Of a DNA stretch of 43,369 bases, positions 32,799-41,749 are shown piece after piece. The stretch is taken from NCBI GenBank assembly GCA_021800535.1, contig JAJYYV010000015.1, positions 1-43,369 of the forward strand, given 5' to 3'. Each line of letters opens with the position of its first letter. The stretch's first letter is position 1. The position numbers and the translations under genes are program-made. The stretch comes from a bacterium. GTDB taxonomy: Bacteria; Ratteibacteria; UBA8468; B48-G9; DTJG01. The notes under the pieces were generated by a model. That model made no database searches, was not told the DNA's origin, and was given only the letters and a program-made list of their open reading frames with translations.

Positions 32799-33137
32799 TT
32801 ATTTTTTTATATATTCTATAAGGGCTTTTGCATTATTAAGTTTGCTTTTAGAATCAAAAATTAATGTTACACTGGTTTGGTTTTCTTTGTCTAATATTAT
32901 TTTCAGTAAATCTTTTTTGTCTTTTAATTCTTCAAAATACCGTTTTTTAAATTCTTCCCATTTTGTTTCATCATGAGAATACCATTTTCTCAACTCATTA
33001 CTTGGGGCAATATCTTTAAGCCATAAATCTATAGCGGCTTTTTGTTTTGTAATTCCACGAGGCCAGAGTCTATCAATTAAAATTCTAAAACCATCTTCTT
33101 TGGTTTTTGAATCCCTGACATTTTTAATCTTAAGCAT
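32799..33137 (-). CDS. DUF488 family protein (YeaO-like)
   Basis: 112 residues. [24 protein letters not shown] and [13 protein letters not shown] are the hallmark segments of the short YeaO-type DUF488 proteins. Function unknown; these are often found with redox or metal genes. It lies within the oxidative-stress operon, 7 bases after the cysteine-rich protein gene and 23 bases before the ferritin-like gene. Confidence 0.85.
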   Translation of the reverse strand: MLKIKNVRDSKTKEDGFRILIDRLWPRGITKQKAAIDLWLKDIAPSNELRKWYSHDETKWEEFKKRYFEELKDKKDLLKIILDKENQTSVTLIFDSKSKLNNAKALIEYIKK

Positions 33138-33144
33138 ATTTTTA

Positions 33145-33270
33145 TCATTTTACTTCTGATTTTGTTTTTTCACATGTACATTTATCATACTCTTTCCCAC
33201 ATTTTTCACAAACGCCTTTAACTATTTTTCTTCCGCATTTACAGGGAGTGCATCCGCATGTTTTACACAT
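33145..33270 (-). CDS. 41-residue cysteine-rich protein, first gene of the oxidative-stress operon
   Basis: A short frame with a strong GGAGATG site upstream of ATG 33270 and stop at 33147-33145. Nine of 41 residues are cysteine: [12 protein letters not shown], then VCEKCGK and CTCEK, arranged as two likely metal-binding knuckles separated by a basic linker. The [13 protein letters not shown] part resembles rubredoxin or zinc-ribbon knuckles. I infer a small metal or electron-carrier protein that could serve the downstream ferritin-like and flavodiiron proteins, both of which need a rubredoxin-type donor. No full rubredoxin is present in the window. Confidence 0.75.
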   Translation of the reverse strand: MCKTCGCTPCKCGRKIVKGVCEKCGKEYDKCTCEKTKSEVK

Positions 33271-33387
33271 TTTTATCATCTCCTTTTTTAATCACTCTTA
33301 TTTTTAATTATACCTTTAATTTTTATTATTTGTAAAGAGTTGTAAAATAAATAAAAAAAATAAAATAATTTTTAGTACTGTATATTT

Positions 33388-33405
33388 AATTTAATATATT
33401 AAATT
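33388..33405. repeat. 18-bp perfect palindrome next to a -35 box
   Basis: AATTTAATATATTAAATT reads the same on both strands and ends at the first base of the -35 of the following promoter. It is composed only of A and T, so chance is possible in this DNA, but its position suggests an operator for the UroD-like gene or for the divergent operon starting at 33270. Confidence 0.4.
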
Positions 33406-33433
33406 TGCAGAATTAATTGTATATTTTTATAAT
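33405..33433 (+). promoter_or_regulatory. Promoter of the UroD-like gene
   Basis: TTGCAG (33405-33410) and TATAAT (33428-33433) are exactly 17 bases apart, giving a start near 33440 and a short leader to ATG 33456. Confidence 0.65.
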
Positions 33434-33455
33434 ATAAATAAACATAGGACAAAAA

Positions 33456-34538
33456 ATGACTGATAAAGAAAGATTTTGTAATATAATGAATTATAAATCT
33501 GTTGATAGAAGTGTTTATCTTTCTCCAGGAGGATGGAATGAAACAATTGAAAGATGGAAAAAAGAAGGATTTGACCCTAATAATCCTCCAAAATTCCCTA
33601 AAACAGATAAGTGGGATTGGTATGGTAGGTGGTTTTATCCCAATCCTCCATTTGAAAAAAAAATTATATCTGAGGATGAAAACACAATAGTATATATTAA
33701 TGAAGAAGGAATAACTATGCGGGAAAAAAAAGATAATCCGGATTCTTCAATGCCGCAATTTATAAGATTCCCCATTGAAACAAGACAGGAATATAGAAAA
33801 TTTATGAAAGAAAAAATGCAGCCTGATTTATCATCAAGAATTGGTCCTGATTACAAAGAAAAACTTTCTTCATTTAAAAACAGAGAACATCCATTTATTA
33901 TTATTGCAGATAGACATGGAGGATTCTTTGGAGGATTACGGGCACTTGTAGGCGTTGAGAAAGCCTGTATGCTTTTTTATGATGACCCTTTATGGGTAGA
34001 AGAAATAATGGATGATTTAGCTGATTTTCTTATTTCAATGATGGATAAAATCTTAACATATACAGATATTGATGTATTTGGATTTTGGGAAGATATGGCA
34101 TTTAAAACAGGGCCACTGGTCGGACCTCAAATATTCAGAAAATTTGCTTTTCCAAGATATAAAAAAGTTGTGGATTTTCTTTATTCAAAAGGGGTTAAAT
34201 TTATTTCTCTTGATAGTGATGGAAATATGTCTTCATTAATTCCTATATGGCTTGATGCAGGTATAAATACCCTTTATCCATTTGAAGTTCAGTGTGGTAT
34301 GGATGTAAATAAAGTCAGAAAAGAATATGGTAAAAAATTAAGAATCTGGAATGGAATTGATAAAAGAGCTCTTGCAATAAGTAAACAAGCTATTGATTTG
34401 GAACTTAAAAGGGTTGAACCTCTTATAAAAAAAGGAGGTTATATTGCTGGGCCTGACCATAGTCTTCCACCTGATGTACCATATTCAAATTATCTATATT
34501 ATATGGAAAAATTATGGGAATTAGTAAATAAAATATAA
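33456..34538 (+). CDS. Uroporphyrinogen-decarboxylase-family protein, not HemE (function unknown)
   Basis: 360 residues with the UroD-type TIM barrel: N-terminal TDKERFCNIMNYKSVDRSVY, central ALVGVEKACMLFYDDPLWVEEIMDDLADF, DVFGFWEDMAFKTGPLVGPQIFRKF and C-terminal GGYIAGPDHSLPPDVPYSNYLYYME. The HemE signature RQAGR is absent, and no MtaA-type zinc ligands (HxC...C) are seen, so neither haem synthesis nor standard corrinoid methyl transfer is supported. Many such paralogues occur in glycan-degrading PVC bacteria. It is a single-gene unit with its own promoter, convergent with ftsW. A relative lies at 37059-38048. Confidence 0.75.
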   Translation: MTDKERFCNIMNYKSVDRSVYLSPGGWNETIERWKKEGFDPNNPPKFPKTDKWDWYGRWFYPNPPFEKKIISEDENTIVYINEEGITMREKKDNPDSSMPQFIRFPIETRQEYRKFMKEKMQPDLSSRIGPDYKEKLSSFKNREHPFIIIADRHGGFFGGLRALVGVEKACMLFYDDPLWVEEIMDDLADFLISMMDKILTYTDIDVFGFWEDMAFKTGPLVGPQIFRKFAFPRYKKVVDFLYSKGVKFISLDSDGNMSSLIPIWLDAGINTLYPFEVQCGMDVNKVRKEYGKKLRIWNGIDKRALAISKQAIDLELKRVEPLIKKGGYIAGPDHSLPPDVPYSNYLYYMEKLWELVNKI

Positions 34539-34556
34539 ACTAAATATCTAAAAAAA

Positions 34557-35684
34557 TTATAAAGGAGAGGAAATAATAGGAATTTCTTCTTCTGTCCTTA
34601 AACCTTTTATGATACTAAAAAGAATGCCAAGTGTTGCCATGCTCATTACCAAAGAAGACCCACCATAACTGAAAAAAGGCAGTGTGGTACCTTTTGAAGG
34701 TAATATATCTATCACAACACCTATATTAAGTAATACCTGGCATCCAAAATATAGACCTATCCCGCTTGCAAGATATTTCCCAAATGGGTCCTTTGTTTTT
34801 CTTGAAACATATAAACATATTAAAACCAATACAGTAAAAAGGGCTATTACTCCTATAGTACCAATAAGTCCTGTCTCTTCACCAATAATTGCAAAAACAT
34901 AATCTTTATATGACTCAGGTAAAAATGCAAGTTTTTGTTTCCCATTTCCAATTCCCACGCCAAAAATCCCTCCTGAACCCAAAGAAATAAGAGATTGAAT
35001 AATCTGATATCCTATACCATAAGGATGCTGGTTTGGATGCAAAAACCCTATTATTCTTTTCATTCTATACGGTGCCATAGCCACCAGCACAACTGCTATA
35101 GGAATAAATGAACCTATAAAACCAAATATGATTTTTAAATTCATTCCAGCAAGGAATAATAGCCCTACTGCATAAAGAAAAATAAGGACAGTACTTCCAA
35201 AATCAGGTTCTTTTATTAACAGAAGCATCATAAAAACCAGAACAATTAAAGGTGCGGTAAAATCTTTTAAAACCATTTTTTTACCGTATTTCCTTGAAAA
35301 AAAATCTGCAAGATATATTATAAATGCCACCTTTGCTAATTCTGAAGGTTGAAATTCCAAAGGTCCAAATCCTATATCTCTTCTTGCTCCTTTTACTATA
35401 TGGCCTAAAACAATAACACCAACAAGTAGAAAAAATGAAAGAATAACAAACGGTTTGGCAAACTTTTTTAGTTTTTGATATGGAAAATTTTTAAAAAACA
35501 TAAATAAACCCAATCCAAGAAAAAAAAATATAGACTGCTTTTCAAAATAATAAAAAGCATTACCTGTATTTTGTATGCCTGAGGGAGTAGAAGAACTTAA
35601 AACCATCACCATTCCCCAAACCCATAAAGTTACACATATAATAAGACACTTATAATAAAGATTGGACCACTCTTTTGAAGACAT
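34557..35684 (-). CDS. ftsW: Cell-division lipid II polymerase FtsW
   Basis: 375 residues from ATG 35684, chosen because AGGAG lies nine bases upstream. About ten transmembrane segments. SEDS motifs: GFGPLEFQPSELAKVAFIIYLADF, GNGKQKLAFLPESYKDYVFAIIGEETG and TLPFFSYGGSSLVMSM. It polymerises glycan strands at the division septum. The start overlaps the end of murD by 35 bases, an unusually long overlap that suggests coupling. RodA is the alternative, but the murD linkage favours FtsW. Confidence 0.9.
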   Translation of the reverse strand: MSSKEWSNLYYKCLIICVTLWVWGMVMVLSSSTPSGIQNTGNAFYYFEKQSIFFFLGLGLFMFFKNFPYQKLKKFAKPFVILSFFLLVGVIVLGHIVKGARRDIGFGPLEFQPSELAKVAFIIYLADFFSRKYGKKMVLKDFTAPLIVLVFMMLLLIKEPDFGSTVLIFLYAVGLLFLAGMNLKIIFGFIGSFIPIAVVLVAMAPYRMKRIIGFLHPNQHPYGIGYQIIQSLISLGSGGIFGVGIGNGKQKLAFLPESYKDYVFAIIGEETGLIGTIGVIALFTVLVLICLYVSRKTKDPFGKYLASGIGLYFGCQVLLNIGVVIDILPSKGTTLPFFSYGGSSLVMSMATLGILFSIIKGLRTEEEIPIISSPL

Positions 35685-37011
35685 CTCCACGCTCCTGGTA
35701 ATTTTTAAACATATCAAAAGATGAACATCCCGGAGAAAGAAGAACTATATCACCTTTTTGCCCTATTTGTGAAGATAATACAACTGCTTCTTCCATGGTT
35801 TTGACAATTTTTTGAGGAACATTACTTTCTTTTAATTGGTCTTTTATCCTTTCTGCAGTCTGACCAAGAAGCACAAGATATTTTACCTTTTCAGATATAA
35901 GGCTTGTTAAGGGCATAAAAGAAAAACCTTTATCTTTGCCTCCCATTATAAGAATAATATTTTTCTTTGAAGAAAAACTTTCTAAGGCTCTTTTTACTGC
36001 ATCAATATTTGTTGCCTTGGAATCATCTATATAAATAATACCTTCTTTTTCTGCGATTGTTTCAATTCTATGTGAAACAGGAATAAATTCTTCAATAGTT
36101 TTCTGAATTATAGATGAAGAAATACCAAAAGATATTGCAATTCCACAAACTGCCATTATATTTTCTGCATTATGTATTCCAAAAAGTTTCCCTTTGGAAA
36201 TGTCTGCTATTTCTATAGAAATATTATTGTTTTTATAAATAACTTTTTTATCTTTTAAAAATATTCCATCTTTCAGATCATGCATACTTGAAAAATATAT
36301 TTTTTTTATAGATAGGTCATTCCCTATTTCTTTGCAGAAAGGGTCTGCCCAATTTAAGATTGCGATATCCTTTTCTTTTTGATTAATAAAAATTTTTTTC
36401 TTTGCAGAAACATATTGAGAAAATGTATCATAATAATCAAGATGATCTTTTGTTATATTAAGAAGTGCAGAAATATAAGGTCTGAAATTTTCTATATATT
36501 CAAGCTGAAAACTACTGACTTCAAGAATAATAACTGTATCTTTTTTGATTTTTTCTATTTCCCCGATAAAACTATTGCCTATATTTCCACATGTAACATG
36601 TTTAAGCCCGGCATTTTTAAAAAGAAGGTCTGTAAGACTGGTAGTTGTTGTTTTTCCATTTGTTCCTGTGATAGCGACAATTTTTTTTGATGGAGAAATC
36701 TGATAGGCTATTTCTATTTCACTTTTAATAGAAATATTGTTTTCCTTTGCCCATAATACAGGAAAAGCATTCAAAGGAACACCGGGACTTGGAATAATTA
36801 ATTCTGAACCTGAAATAAATTCCACAGAATGTTTTCCAATTTCTGTTTTTATACCCTGTTTTTCAAGAACAGTTTGTGTTTTCTTTATTTCTTCTGTATT
36901 TTTTATTTCAGTTATATAAACCTCTGCACCTAATTTTTTTAAAGCAACAGCAGTATCAACTCCTGTTTCTCCAAGTCCTATTACTGTTATTTTTTTGTTT
37001 TTTAATTTCAT
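35650..37011 (-). CDS. murD: UDP-N-acetylmuramoylalanine--D-glutamate ligase
   Basis: 453 residues. The N-terminal Rossmann domain starts ITVIGLGETGVDTA; the ATP-binding P-loop is AITGTNGKTTTTSL; other Mur-ligase marks are LEVSSFQLEYIENF, NITKDHLDYY, GIHNAENIMA and YIDDSKATNIDAVKRAL. The C-terminal domain ends LSPGCSSFDMFKNYQERGDVFKRVV. It adds D-glutamate to the peptidoglycan precursor. Together with ftsW it is a two-gene fragment of the classic dcw cluster; murG, mraY and ftsZ are not here. Confidence 0.95.
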   Translation of the reverse strand: MKLKNKKITVIGLGETGVDTAVALKKLGAEVYITEIKNTEEIKKTQTVLEKQGIKTEIGKHSVEFISGSELIIPSPGVPLNAFPVLWAKENNISIKSEIEIAYQISPSKKIVAITGTNGKTTTTSLTDLLFKNAGLKHVTCGNIGNSFIGEIEKIKKDTVIILEVSSFQLEYIENFRPYISALLNITKDHLDYYDTFSQYVSAKKKIFINQKEKDIAILNWADPFCKEIGNDLSIKKIYFSSMHDLKDGIFLKDKKVIYKNNNISIEIADISKGKLFGIHNAENIMAVCGIAISFGISSSIIQKTIEEFIPVSHRIETIAEKEGIIYIDDSKATNIDAVKRALESFSSKKNIILIMGGKDKGFSFMPLTSLISEKVKYLVLLGQTAERIKDQLKESNVPQKIVKTMEEAVVLSSQIGQKGDIVLLSPGCSSFDMFKNYQERGDVFKRVVQSLL

Positions 37012-37058
37012 TTATTCTATTGTAATATTCAAATAATAAGTTGCCTAACAAAACTTTT

Positions 37059-38048
37059 TTACTTGATATAAGCATATTCTTTAAATAATCTTAAATATAA
37101 AAGATAATCCTGATACGATACTCCAGGTGGAGTTTGATGATCACAGCTAATTATAAAACCACCTTTAGATGCCACAGGTAATAATCTTTCAAATTCTTTT
37201 CTCATAGCCTGTTCACCTTTATTCATTGTCATTTTATCAAAATGTCCGATAAATCGCATTTTAGGATGGTCTGCTCTTAATTTAACAATATCTAACCCTG
37301 ACTGTCGCTCCAATGGTAAAATTCCATCTAAATCCACTTCTTCAAACCAGCTGGCAGGTATTGTTATATTACCATCAGAATCTATAATTGAAAGAATTTC
37401 CCATTTTTTAAATATTGGAACTATTTTTCGATAATATGGTGCCATAAATTCATCAAATATTTCTTTAGAAATCATAGGTCCATTATTATAACTCATATCT
37501 TCTGCAAAAGTCATAAAATCCGGAATACAAATAGAACATATTTCTTCTATTATTTTTATCATCCAGTTTGATAAATCATTATTAATTTTATGAATCAATT
37601 CTGTTTGGTCATAAAAAGAATAAAGATGTGGTTCTATTCCTAATAAAGTCCTTGCAAACCAAAAAAAACCATCTAAAGTAAACCATAATACTATTTCGCC
37701 TTTTTCTTGTTCTTTTCCAAAATTTTTAAAAAAATTTTTAGACTCATCTGATAAGGAAGGATAAAGATATTTAGAAATAGATTGATATTCCTGTAGATTA
37801 TGAATAATTGGTGCTCCATATGAAACAGGTCCAGGACATTTCTGTGTACGAACCGGAACCCATATTTGTTTGTATATATCCATTCCTAAATAACGGTTAA
37901 TCTCATATCTATCAGATAAATTAACAGGAAGACCTTCTTTATGCCAACGTTCCACTGTTTTATCCCACCATCCTGCCCATTCTACAATTGGAAATCTATC
38001 AAAAGGCTGAAAATTCATTACTGCTTTAAATCTTTCTCTAGTATTCAT
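37059..38048 (-). CDS. Second uroporphyrinogen-decarboxylase-family protein, not HemE
   Basis: 329 residues, similar in layout to the protein at 33456-34538: NTRERFKAVMNFQPFDRFP at the start, DFMTFAEDMSYNNGPMISKEIFDEF in the barrel, SIIDSDGNITIPASWF, and GGFIISCDHQTPPGVSYQDYLLYL at the end. HemE and MtaA motifs are missing. The start overlaps the end of the secreted GH-A-like gene by 11 bases, so the two are cotranscribed, which suggests a role linked to polysaccharide or methoxylated-sugar use. Function unknown. Confidence 0.75.
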   Translation of the reverse strand: MNTRERFKAVMNFQPFDRFPIVEWAGWWDKTVERWHKEGLPVNLSDRYEINRYLGMDIYKQIWVPVRTQKCPGPVSYGAPIIHNLQEYQSISKYLYPSLSDESKNFFKNFGKEQEKGEIVLWFTLDGFFWFARTLLGIEPHLYSFYDQTELIHKINNDLSNWMIKIIEEICSICIPDFMTFAEDMSYNNGPMISKEIFDEFMAPYYRKIVPIFKKWEILSIIDSDGNITIPASWFEEVDLDGILPLERQSGLDIVKLRADHPKMRFIGHFDKMTMNKGEQAMRKEFERLLPVASKGGFIISCDHQTPPGVSYQDYLLYLRLFKEYAYIK

Positions 38049-39729
38049 TTATTTTCTCCCCAACTAATTCATATACAGCCCGGAATAAAGAAGTATTGAG
38101 ATTCTTAACATCATTAGTTAAACCGTAAGTTCCCCAACGACTATATGGATTAGCCAAAGCAAATTGCATAGCAAGACCTCCTCCCAAATTCCACCAGTAT
38201 TTAGAAAAATTCTCTATATAAATGTTTTTTTGTTCCGGAACAAAAATAGCCAATATTCTATTTTTAAGATTTACTGTAGAACCTCCACCAGTATCTGGTC
38301 CTGCCTCATAAGCAAATGCTCCACCTGTAAGTTTATATTTTTCAGCTAATACGATAACTCTTTTTCTATGAGTAAGTTGTTGTGCAATAGATTGTTTCAT
38401 ACTCTTAAGAATTTGATTTACTGTATCAGATTCTGTTCCTTTTGCTCCATGAGCAGCAGAATCCCCATAATAATCGGTTATCGCAATAGCATATATCCAA
38501 TCAAAAGGATTAGTACCTGTATCTTTTAAATATTTTAACATACCAGATAATCTGCCTGCAATAAAGAAACCATCTGGATTGGCTGTTTGGCCTGCGAGAA
38601 CACCTCTGATTCTTTTATTTATTTCATTTCTGCCAAAAACTTTTCCAAATATTGATATTATCTCTTTAAGTCTTCCTGCTACACGTCTCTGTGCCCACAC
38701 TTCCTGGCAATATTTCTGATTTTGAATATGGTCATAATTTAATAAATATTTATCTCCTTCTTTTACATCCTGCACTGCTCTGGCTTTATTCCAGGAATAT
38801 TGTAAAAATCCCCAATTCCAGAGTTCATTACTATATTCAATATAAATATTTAATTTGGGATTAAGGTTTTTTTTCAATAATTTTGCAAGATTATAAATAT
38901 AATTATCATCTGCAGCAACAGGAATATTAATCCACATATTCATATCTGTATCATTACATAATCTAATTGCATACTCCCATGGCCAACCTATACTTCCAGC
39001 ATAAGCATTTTTAGATTTTATACGGCTATCCCAATTTTGTGTAATTGGACCTGTTTTACTCCATGCCACATTATTATTTATATCCATTACAGGCATAAAA
39101 CGAATAGCTGAAAATTCTGCAATTTTATAAGCTTTTAGATAAGATGTTCTAAAAATTTTTTTTGTATTAAGAGCATATCCAGGACAAATCAATCTAAATC
39201 TATAAATACCTGTTCCTGTTTTACCACCAGGATATCTTCTGGTGTTTAAAAAATTCAGAATAACTATTCCATAATTCATATTAGGATGTAGAGGTGCTTT
39301 AGGAATAATTAAATCAAAAGTGGTTATATTGGTAGAAGAATGATATTTTTGATTTTCTATTGTCCATATACCACCGCCATTTTGAAGAATTGCTTTCCCA
39401 TAAAATCTTCCTTTATATACTCCGTTCATCTTTGAAATATAATAATAATCCGGTTTATTCCACCATTCACCAAAAGGACGATTATCCCATATCCATTTGC
39501 AATCCCTTGTTGGCCATCCATATTTATCCCTATATTTTGATTTTGAAGTAATATTAACCCATTTCCCTGTTTTTGAAAGAATTTGCCATCTATAATTTGC
39601 CTTGGCAACATTAACAAAAGCCTGAAGATTTGTAGCATTAACCCCTAATTTACCGGTGTATTGTCCATTGAAAGGATAAGCAAATATCATAGGTATAATA
39701 CCTATACACAAATATATCGGGATTAACAA
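38038..39729 (-). CDS. Secreted protein with GH-A-like TIM barrel (putative glycoside hydrolase)
   Basis: 563 residues. A hydrophobic signal-like segment (residues 1-17, ending IFA) is followed by a beta-rich domain (20-190) and a barrel-like region. YIEYSNELWNWG carries the Asn-Glu pair typical of the acid/base residue in clan GH-A enzymes, and AYEAGPDTGGG could hold the nucleophile. Sequences with YxEYSNExWN occur in uncharacterised secreted proteins of polysaccharide degraders. The reading frame begins with TTG and lacks both a Shine-Dalgarno site and the usual basic residues before the signal core; an in-frame stop lies just upstream. The N-terminus may thus be slightly truncated or mis-assembled. 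Substrate unknown. Confidence 0.6.
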   Translation of the reverse strand: MLIPIYLCIGIIPMIFAYPFNGQYTGKLGVNATNLQAFVNVAKANYRWQILSKTGKWVNITSKSKYRDKYGWPTRDCKWIWDNRPFGEWWNKPDYYYISKMNGVYKGRFYGKAILQNGGGIWTIENQKYHSSTNITTFDLIIPKAPLHPNMNYGIVILNFLNTRRYPGGKTGTGIYRFRLICPGYALNTKKIFRTSYLKAYKIAEFSAIRFMPVMDINNNVAWSKTGPITQNWDSRIKSKNAYAGSIGWPWEYAIRLCNDTDMNMWINIPVAADDNYIYNLAKLLKKNLNPKLNIYIEYSNELWNWGFLQYSWNKARAVQDVKEGDKYLLNYDHIQNQKYCQEVWAQRRVAGRLKEIISIFGKVFGRNEINKRIRGVLAGQTANPDGFFIAGRLSGMLKYLKDTGTNPFDWIYAIAITDYYGDSAAHGAKGTESDTVNQILKSMKQSIAQQLTHRKRVIVLAEKYKLTGGAFAYEAGPDTGGGSTVNLKNRILAIFVPEQKNIYIENFSKYWWNLGGGLAMQFALANPYSRWGTYGLTNDVKNLNTSLFRAVYELVGEKINEY

Positions 39730-39819
39730 ATAAAATATTTACTGCAAGAGAAAAATCTATTTCTTTTAATTACTTTATAATCTTCCATAATAGAAAAATA
39801 TCAGATAGAAATGGGAATT

Positions 39820-40890
39820 TTAACGTTTTGCCCTTAAATATTGTTTAGGCCATTGTATATCTGTTCCAATTTTATATGCTGCATTTAATACCCAGTAAGG
39901 ATTGCGTAAAAGTTCTCTACCCATTTCCACCATATCTGCAATACCAGAATTTAAAATAAAATCAGCAAATTCCGGTTGTGTAATTAAACCCACTCCGGAA
40001 ACAGGTATACCTGCTTCTTGTCTTATTTTCCGTGCAAAATCCAGTTGATATCCAAAATAAATATTTATTTTGGCTTTTGGAGAAATCCCTCTTGAAGAAC
40101 AATCTATAAGAGATATCCCCTGTTTTTTTAACATTTTTGCCAGAATAATAGATGATTCTATATCAAAGCCGCCTTCCATCCAATCAACTGCGGAAATTCT
40201 AATAAATATAGGCTTGTTAGATGGCCAAACGCTTTTTATTGATTCTATTATTTCCATTAAAATTTTTGTTCTATTTTCAAAATTACCACCGTATTTATCT
40301 GTTCTTTTATTGGATAATGGGGATAAAAATTCATTTATTAAATATCCATGAGCTGCATGAATTTCAATTATATCAAATCCAGATTTATCTGCCCTTTTAG
40401 CAGCATTGGTAAAATCATCTATAACCTTGTTTATATCATCTTGCGTCATTTCTTTGGGAATTTGATAACCTTCATCAAAAGGAATTGGACTAGGTGCCTG
40501 AATCTGCCATCCACCTTCTGTAAATTTTAAAGGTTTTTCACCAAGCCACGGAACATTTGTGGATGCTTTTCTACCTGCATGTGCCAACTGGATCCCCATA
40601 ACTGTACCACAAGATTTACAAAATTCAACAATAGGTTTAAAAGCTTCTACATGTTTTCCATCCCATAAACCAGCATCATTAGGACTTATTCTGCCTTCAG
40701 GACTAACCGCAGTGGCTTCTACTATAATCAAACCAACATCACCTACCGCCCTGGCACCAAGATGAGCCATATGAAAAGGCCCCACTACCCCATCAATTGC
40801 TGAATACATACACATAGGAGACATTATTATCCTGTTTTTTATTTTAATATCTTTAAATTCAATAGGTTCAAAAATCTTACTCTGTTTCAT
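39820..40890 (-). CDS. Old Yellow Enzyme family NADH:flavin oxidoreductase (YqjM-like)
   Basis: 356 residues, FMN-binding TIM barrel. KNRIIMSPMCMYSA contains the Cys and Tyr typical of the YqjM/NamA class, and HAAHGYLINEFLSPLSNKRTDKYGG contains the substrate-binding His pair. GIQLAHAGRKAS and VEMGRELLRNPYW are further family motifs. It reduces activated C=C bonds with NAD(P)H; the physiological substrate is unknown. AAGGAT precedes the ATG. It stands as a single gene between the secreted protein and the SIMPL protein. Confidence 0.93.
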   Translation of the reverse strand: MKQSKIFEPIEFKDIKIKNRIIMSPMCMYSAIDGVVGPFHMAHLGARAVGDVGLIIVEATAVSPEGRISPNDAGLWDGKHVEAFKPIVEFCKSCGTVMGIQLAHAGRKASTNVPWLGEKPLKFTEGGWQIQAPSPIPFDEGYQIPKEMTQDDINKVIDDFTNAAKRADKSGFDIIEIHAAHGYLINEFLSPLSNKRTDKYGGNFENRTKILMEIIESIKSVWPSNKPIFIRISAVDWMEGGFDIESSIILAKMLKKQGISLIDCSSRGISPKAKINIYFGYQLDFARKIRQEAGIPVSGVGLITQPEFADFILNSGIADMVEMGRELLRNPYWVLNAAYKIGTDIQWPKQYLRAKR

Positions 40891-40947
40891 AAATTTATCC
40901 TTCTAAATATTAATTTTTTTATCCATTTCTGAATATTTTCCTTTTTT

Positions 40948-41706
40948 TTATTTTAAAGTAAAAGTGACATTTACAGGATAAGTAATTCTTTTTTCAATAG
41001 ATGTCGTATCAATAAATCCAAAATTGGAAATTTGAGTAGAATATAACGGAGTTATCTGAATAACACCCATACTGGAAGAACGAAGGGGTCCAACAGAGGC
41101 GCCTACCGGTTTTGTAATACTTTCCGCACGTAATTTGGCATCTTGCAAAGCCTCAGATAACATTTTAGTGCGAATAGAATTAAGAAGCTTTTGAGAAATA
41201 TAATATTTAGGTTGCTGACTGGAAAACATTATACCCTGATTTGTTAAATCAATCACCGATTTAATAGCTATATTTGTTATTTTTTCAATATTACCTGATT
41301 CTATTAAAAAATTTTGTGTTATATTATATCCCAAAAAAATTCTATTGCCATTCTGATAATTATATCTTGGGAAACTTGATATAGGATATATAGTAATATC
41401 TGAAGAAGGTATTTTTTTATTATTAAAATAGTTCAATACTTTTTTTGTTTCCATGGATATTCTATTTATACCATTTTGATAATCTGTTTGAGCAGGACCT
41501 GTTTTTTCAGAAATACTTGTAGACCATTTTACTATATTAGACATAACCTTTTTAGTTGCTACACCTGTTACAGAAATTACAGAGTTGTTAAATGTTTTTA
41601 TTTCCCAAATATAACTGCCAATAATTATAGACATTATTATCCCGCTAATTCCAAGTATTAAACCAAAAATTACTATAGAGTTATTATTGCTTTTATTTTG
41701 TTCCAT
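40948..41706 (-). CDS. SIMPL-domain (DUF541) protein, membrane-anchored
   Basis: 252 residues. One N-terminal transmembrane helix (about residues 11-33, GLILGISGIIMSIIIGSYIW) anchors a periplasmic SIMPL domain: VISVTGVATKKV, SDITIYPIS, LGYNITQNFLIE, and ALQDAKLRAESITKPVGASVG. The VTFTL end is typical. Function of the family is not defined; periplasmic or outer-membrane stress roles have been proposed. AAGGAAAA lies before the ATG. Confidence 0.85.
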   Translation of the reverse strand: MEQNKSNNNSIVIFGLILGISGIIMSIIIGSYIWEIKTFNNSVISVTGVATKKVMSNIVKWSTSISEKTGPAQTDYQNGINRISMETKKVLNYFNNKKIPSSDITIYPISSFPRYNYQNGNRIFLGYNITQNFLIESGNIEKITNIAIKSVIDLTNQGIMFSSQQPKYYISQKLLNSIRTKMLSEALQDAKLRAESITKPVGASVGPLRSSSMGVIQITPLYSTQISNFGFIDTTSIEKRITYPVNVTFTLK

Positions 41707-41749
41707 AAATTTTCCTTATAAGTACTAATTTTATTATATCATAAAAATA

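Noticed and set aside
33456-34538. HemE haem-biosynthesis enzyme
   Set aside because: The RQAGR motif and substrate-binding pattern of HemE are missing in both UroD-like proteins.
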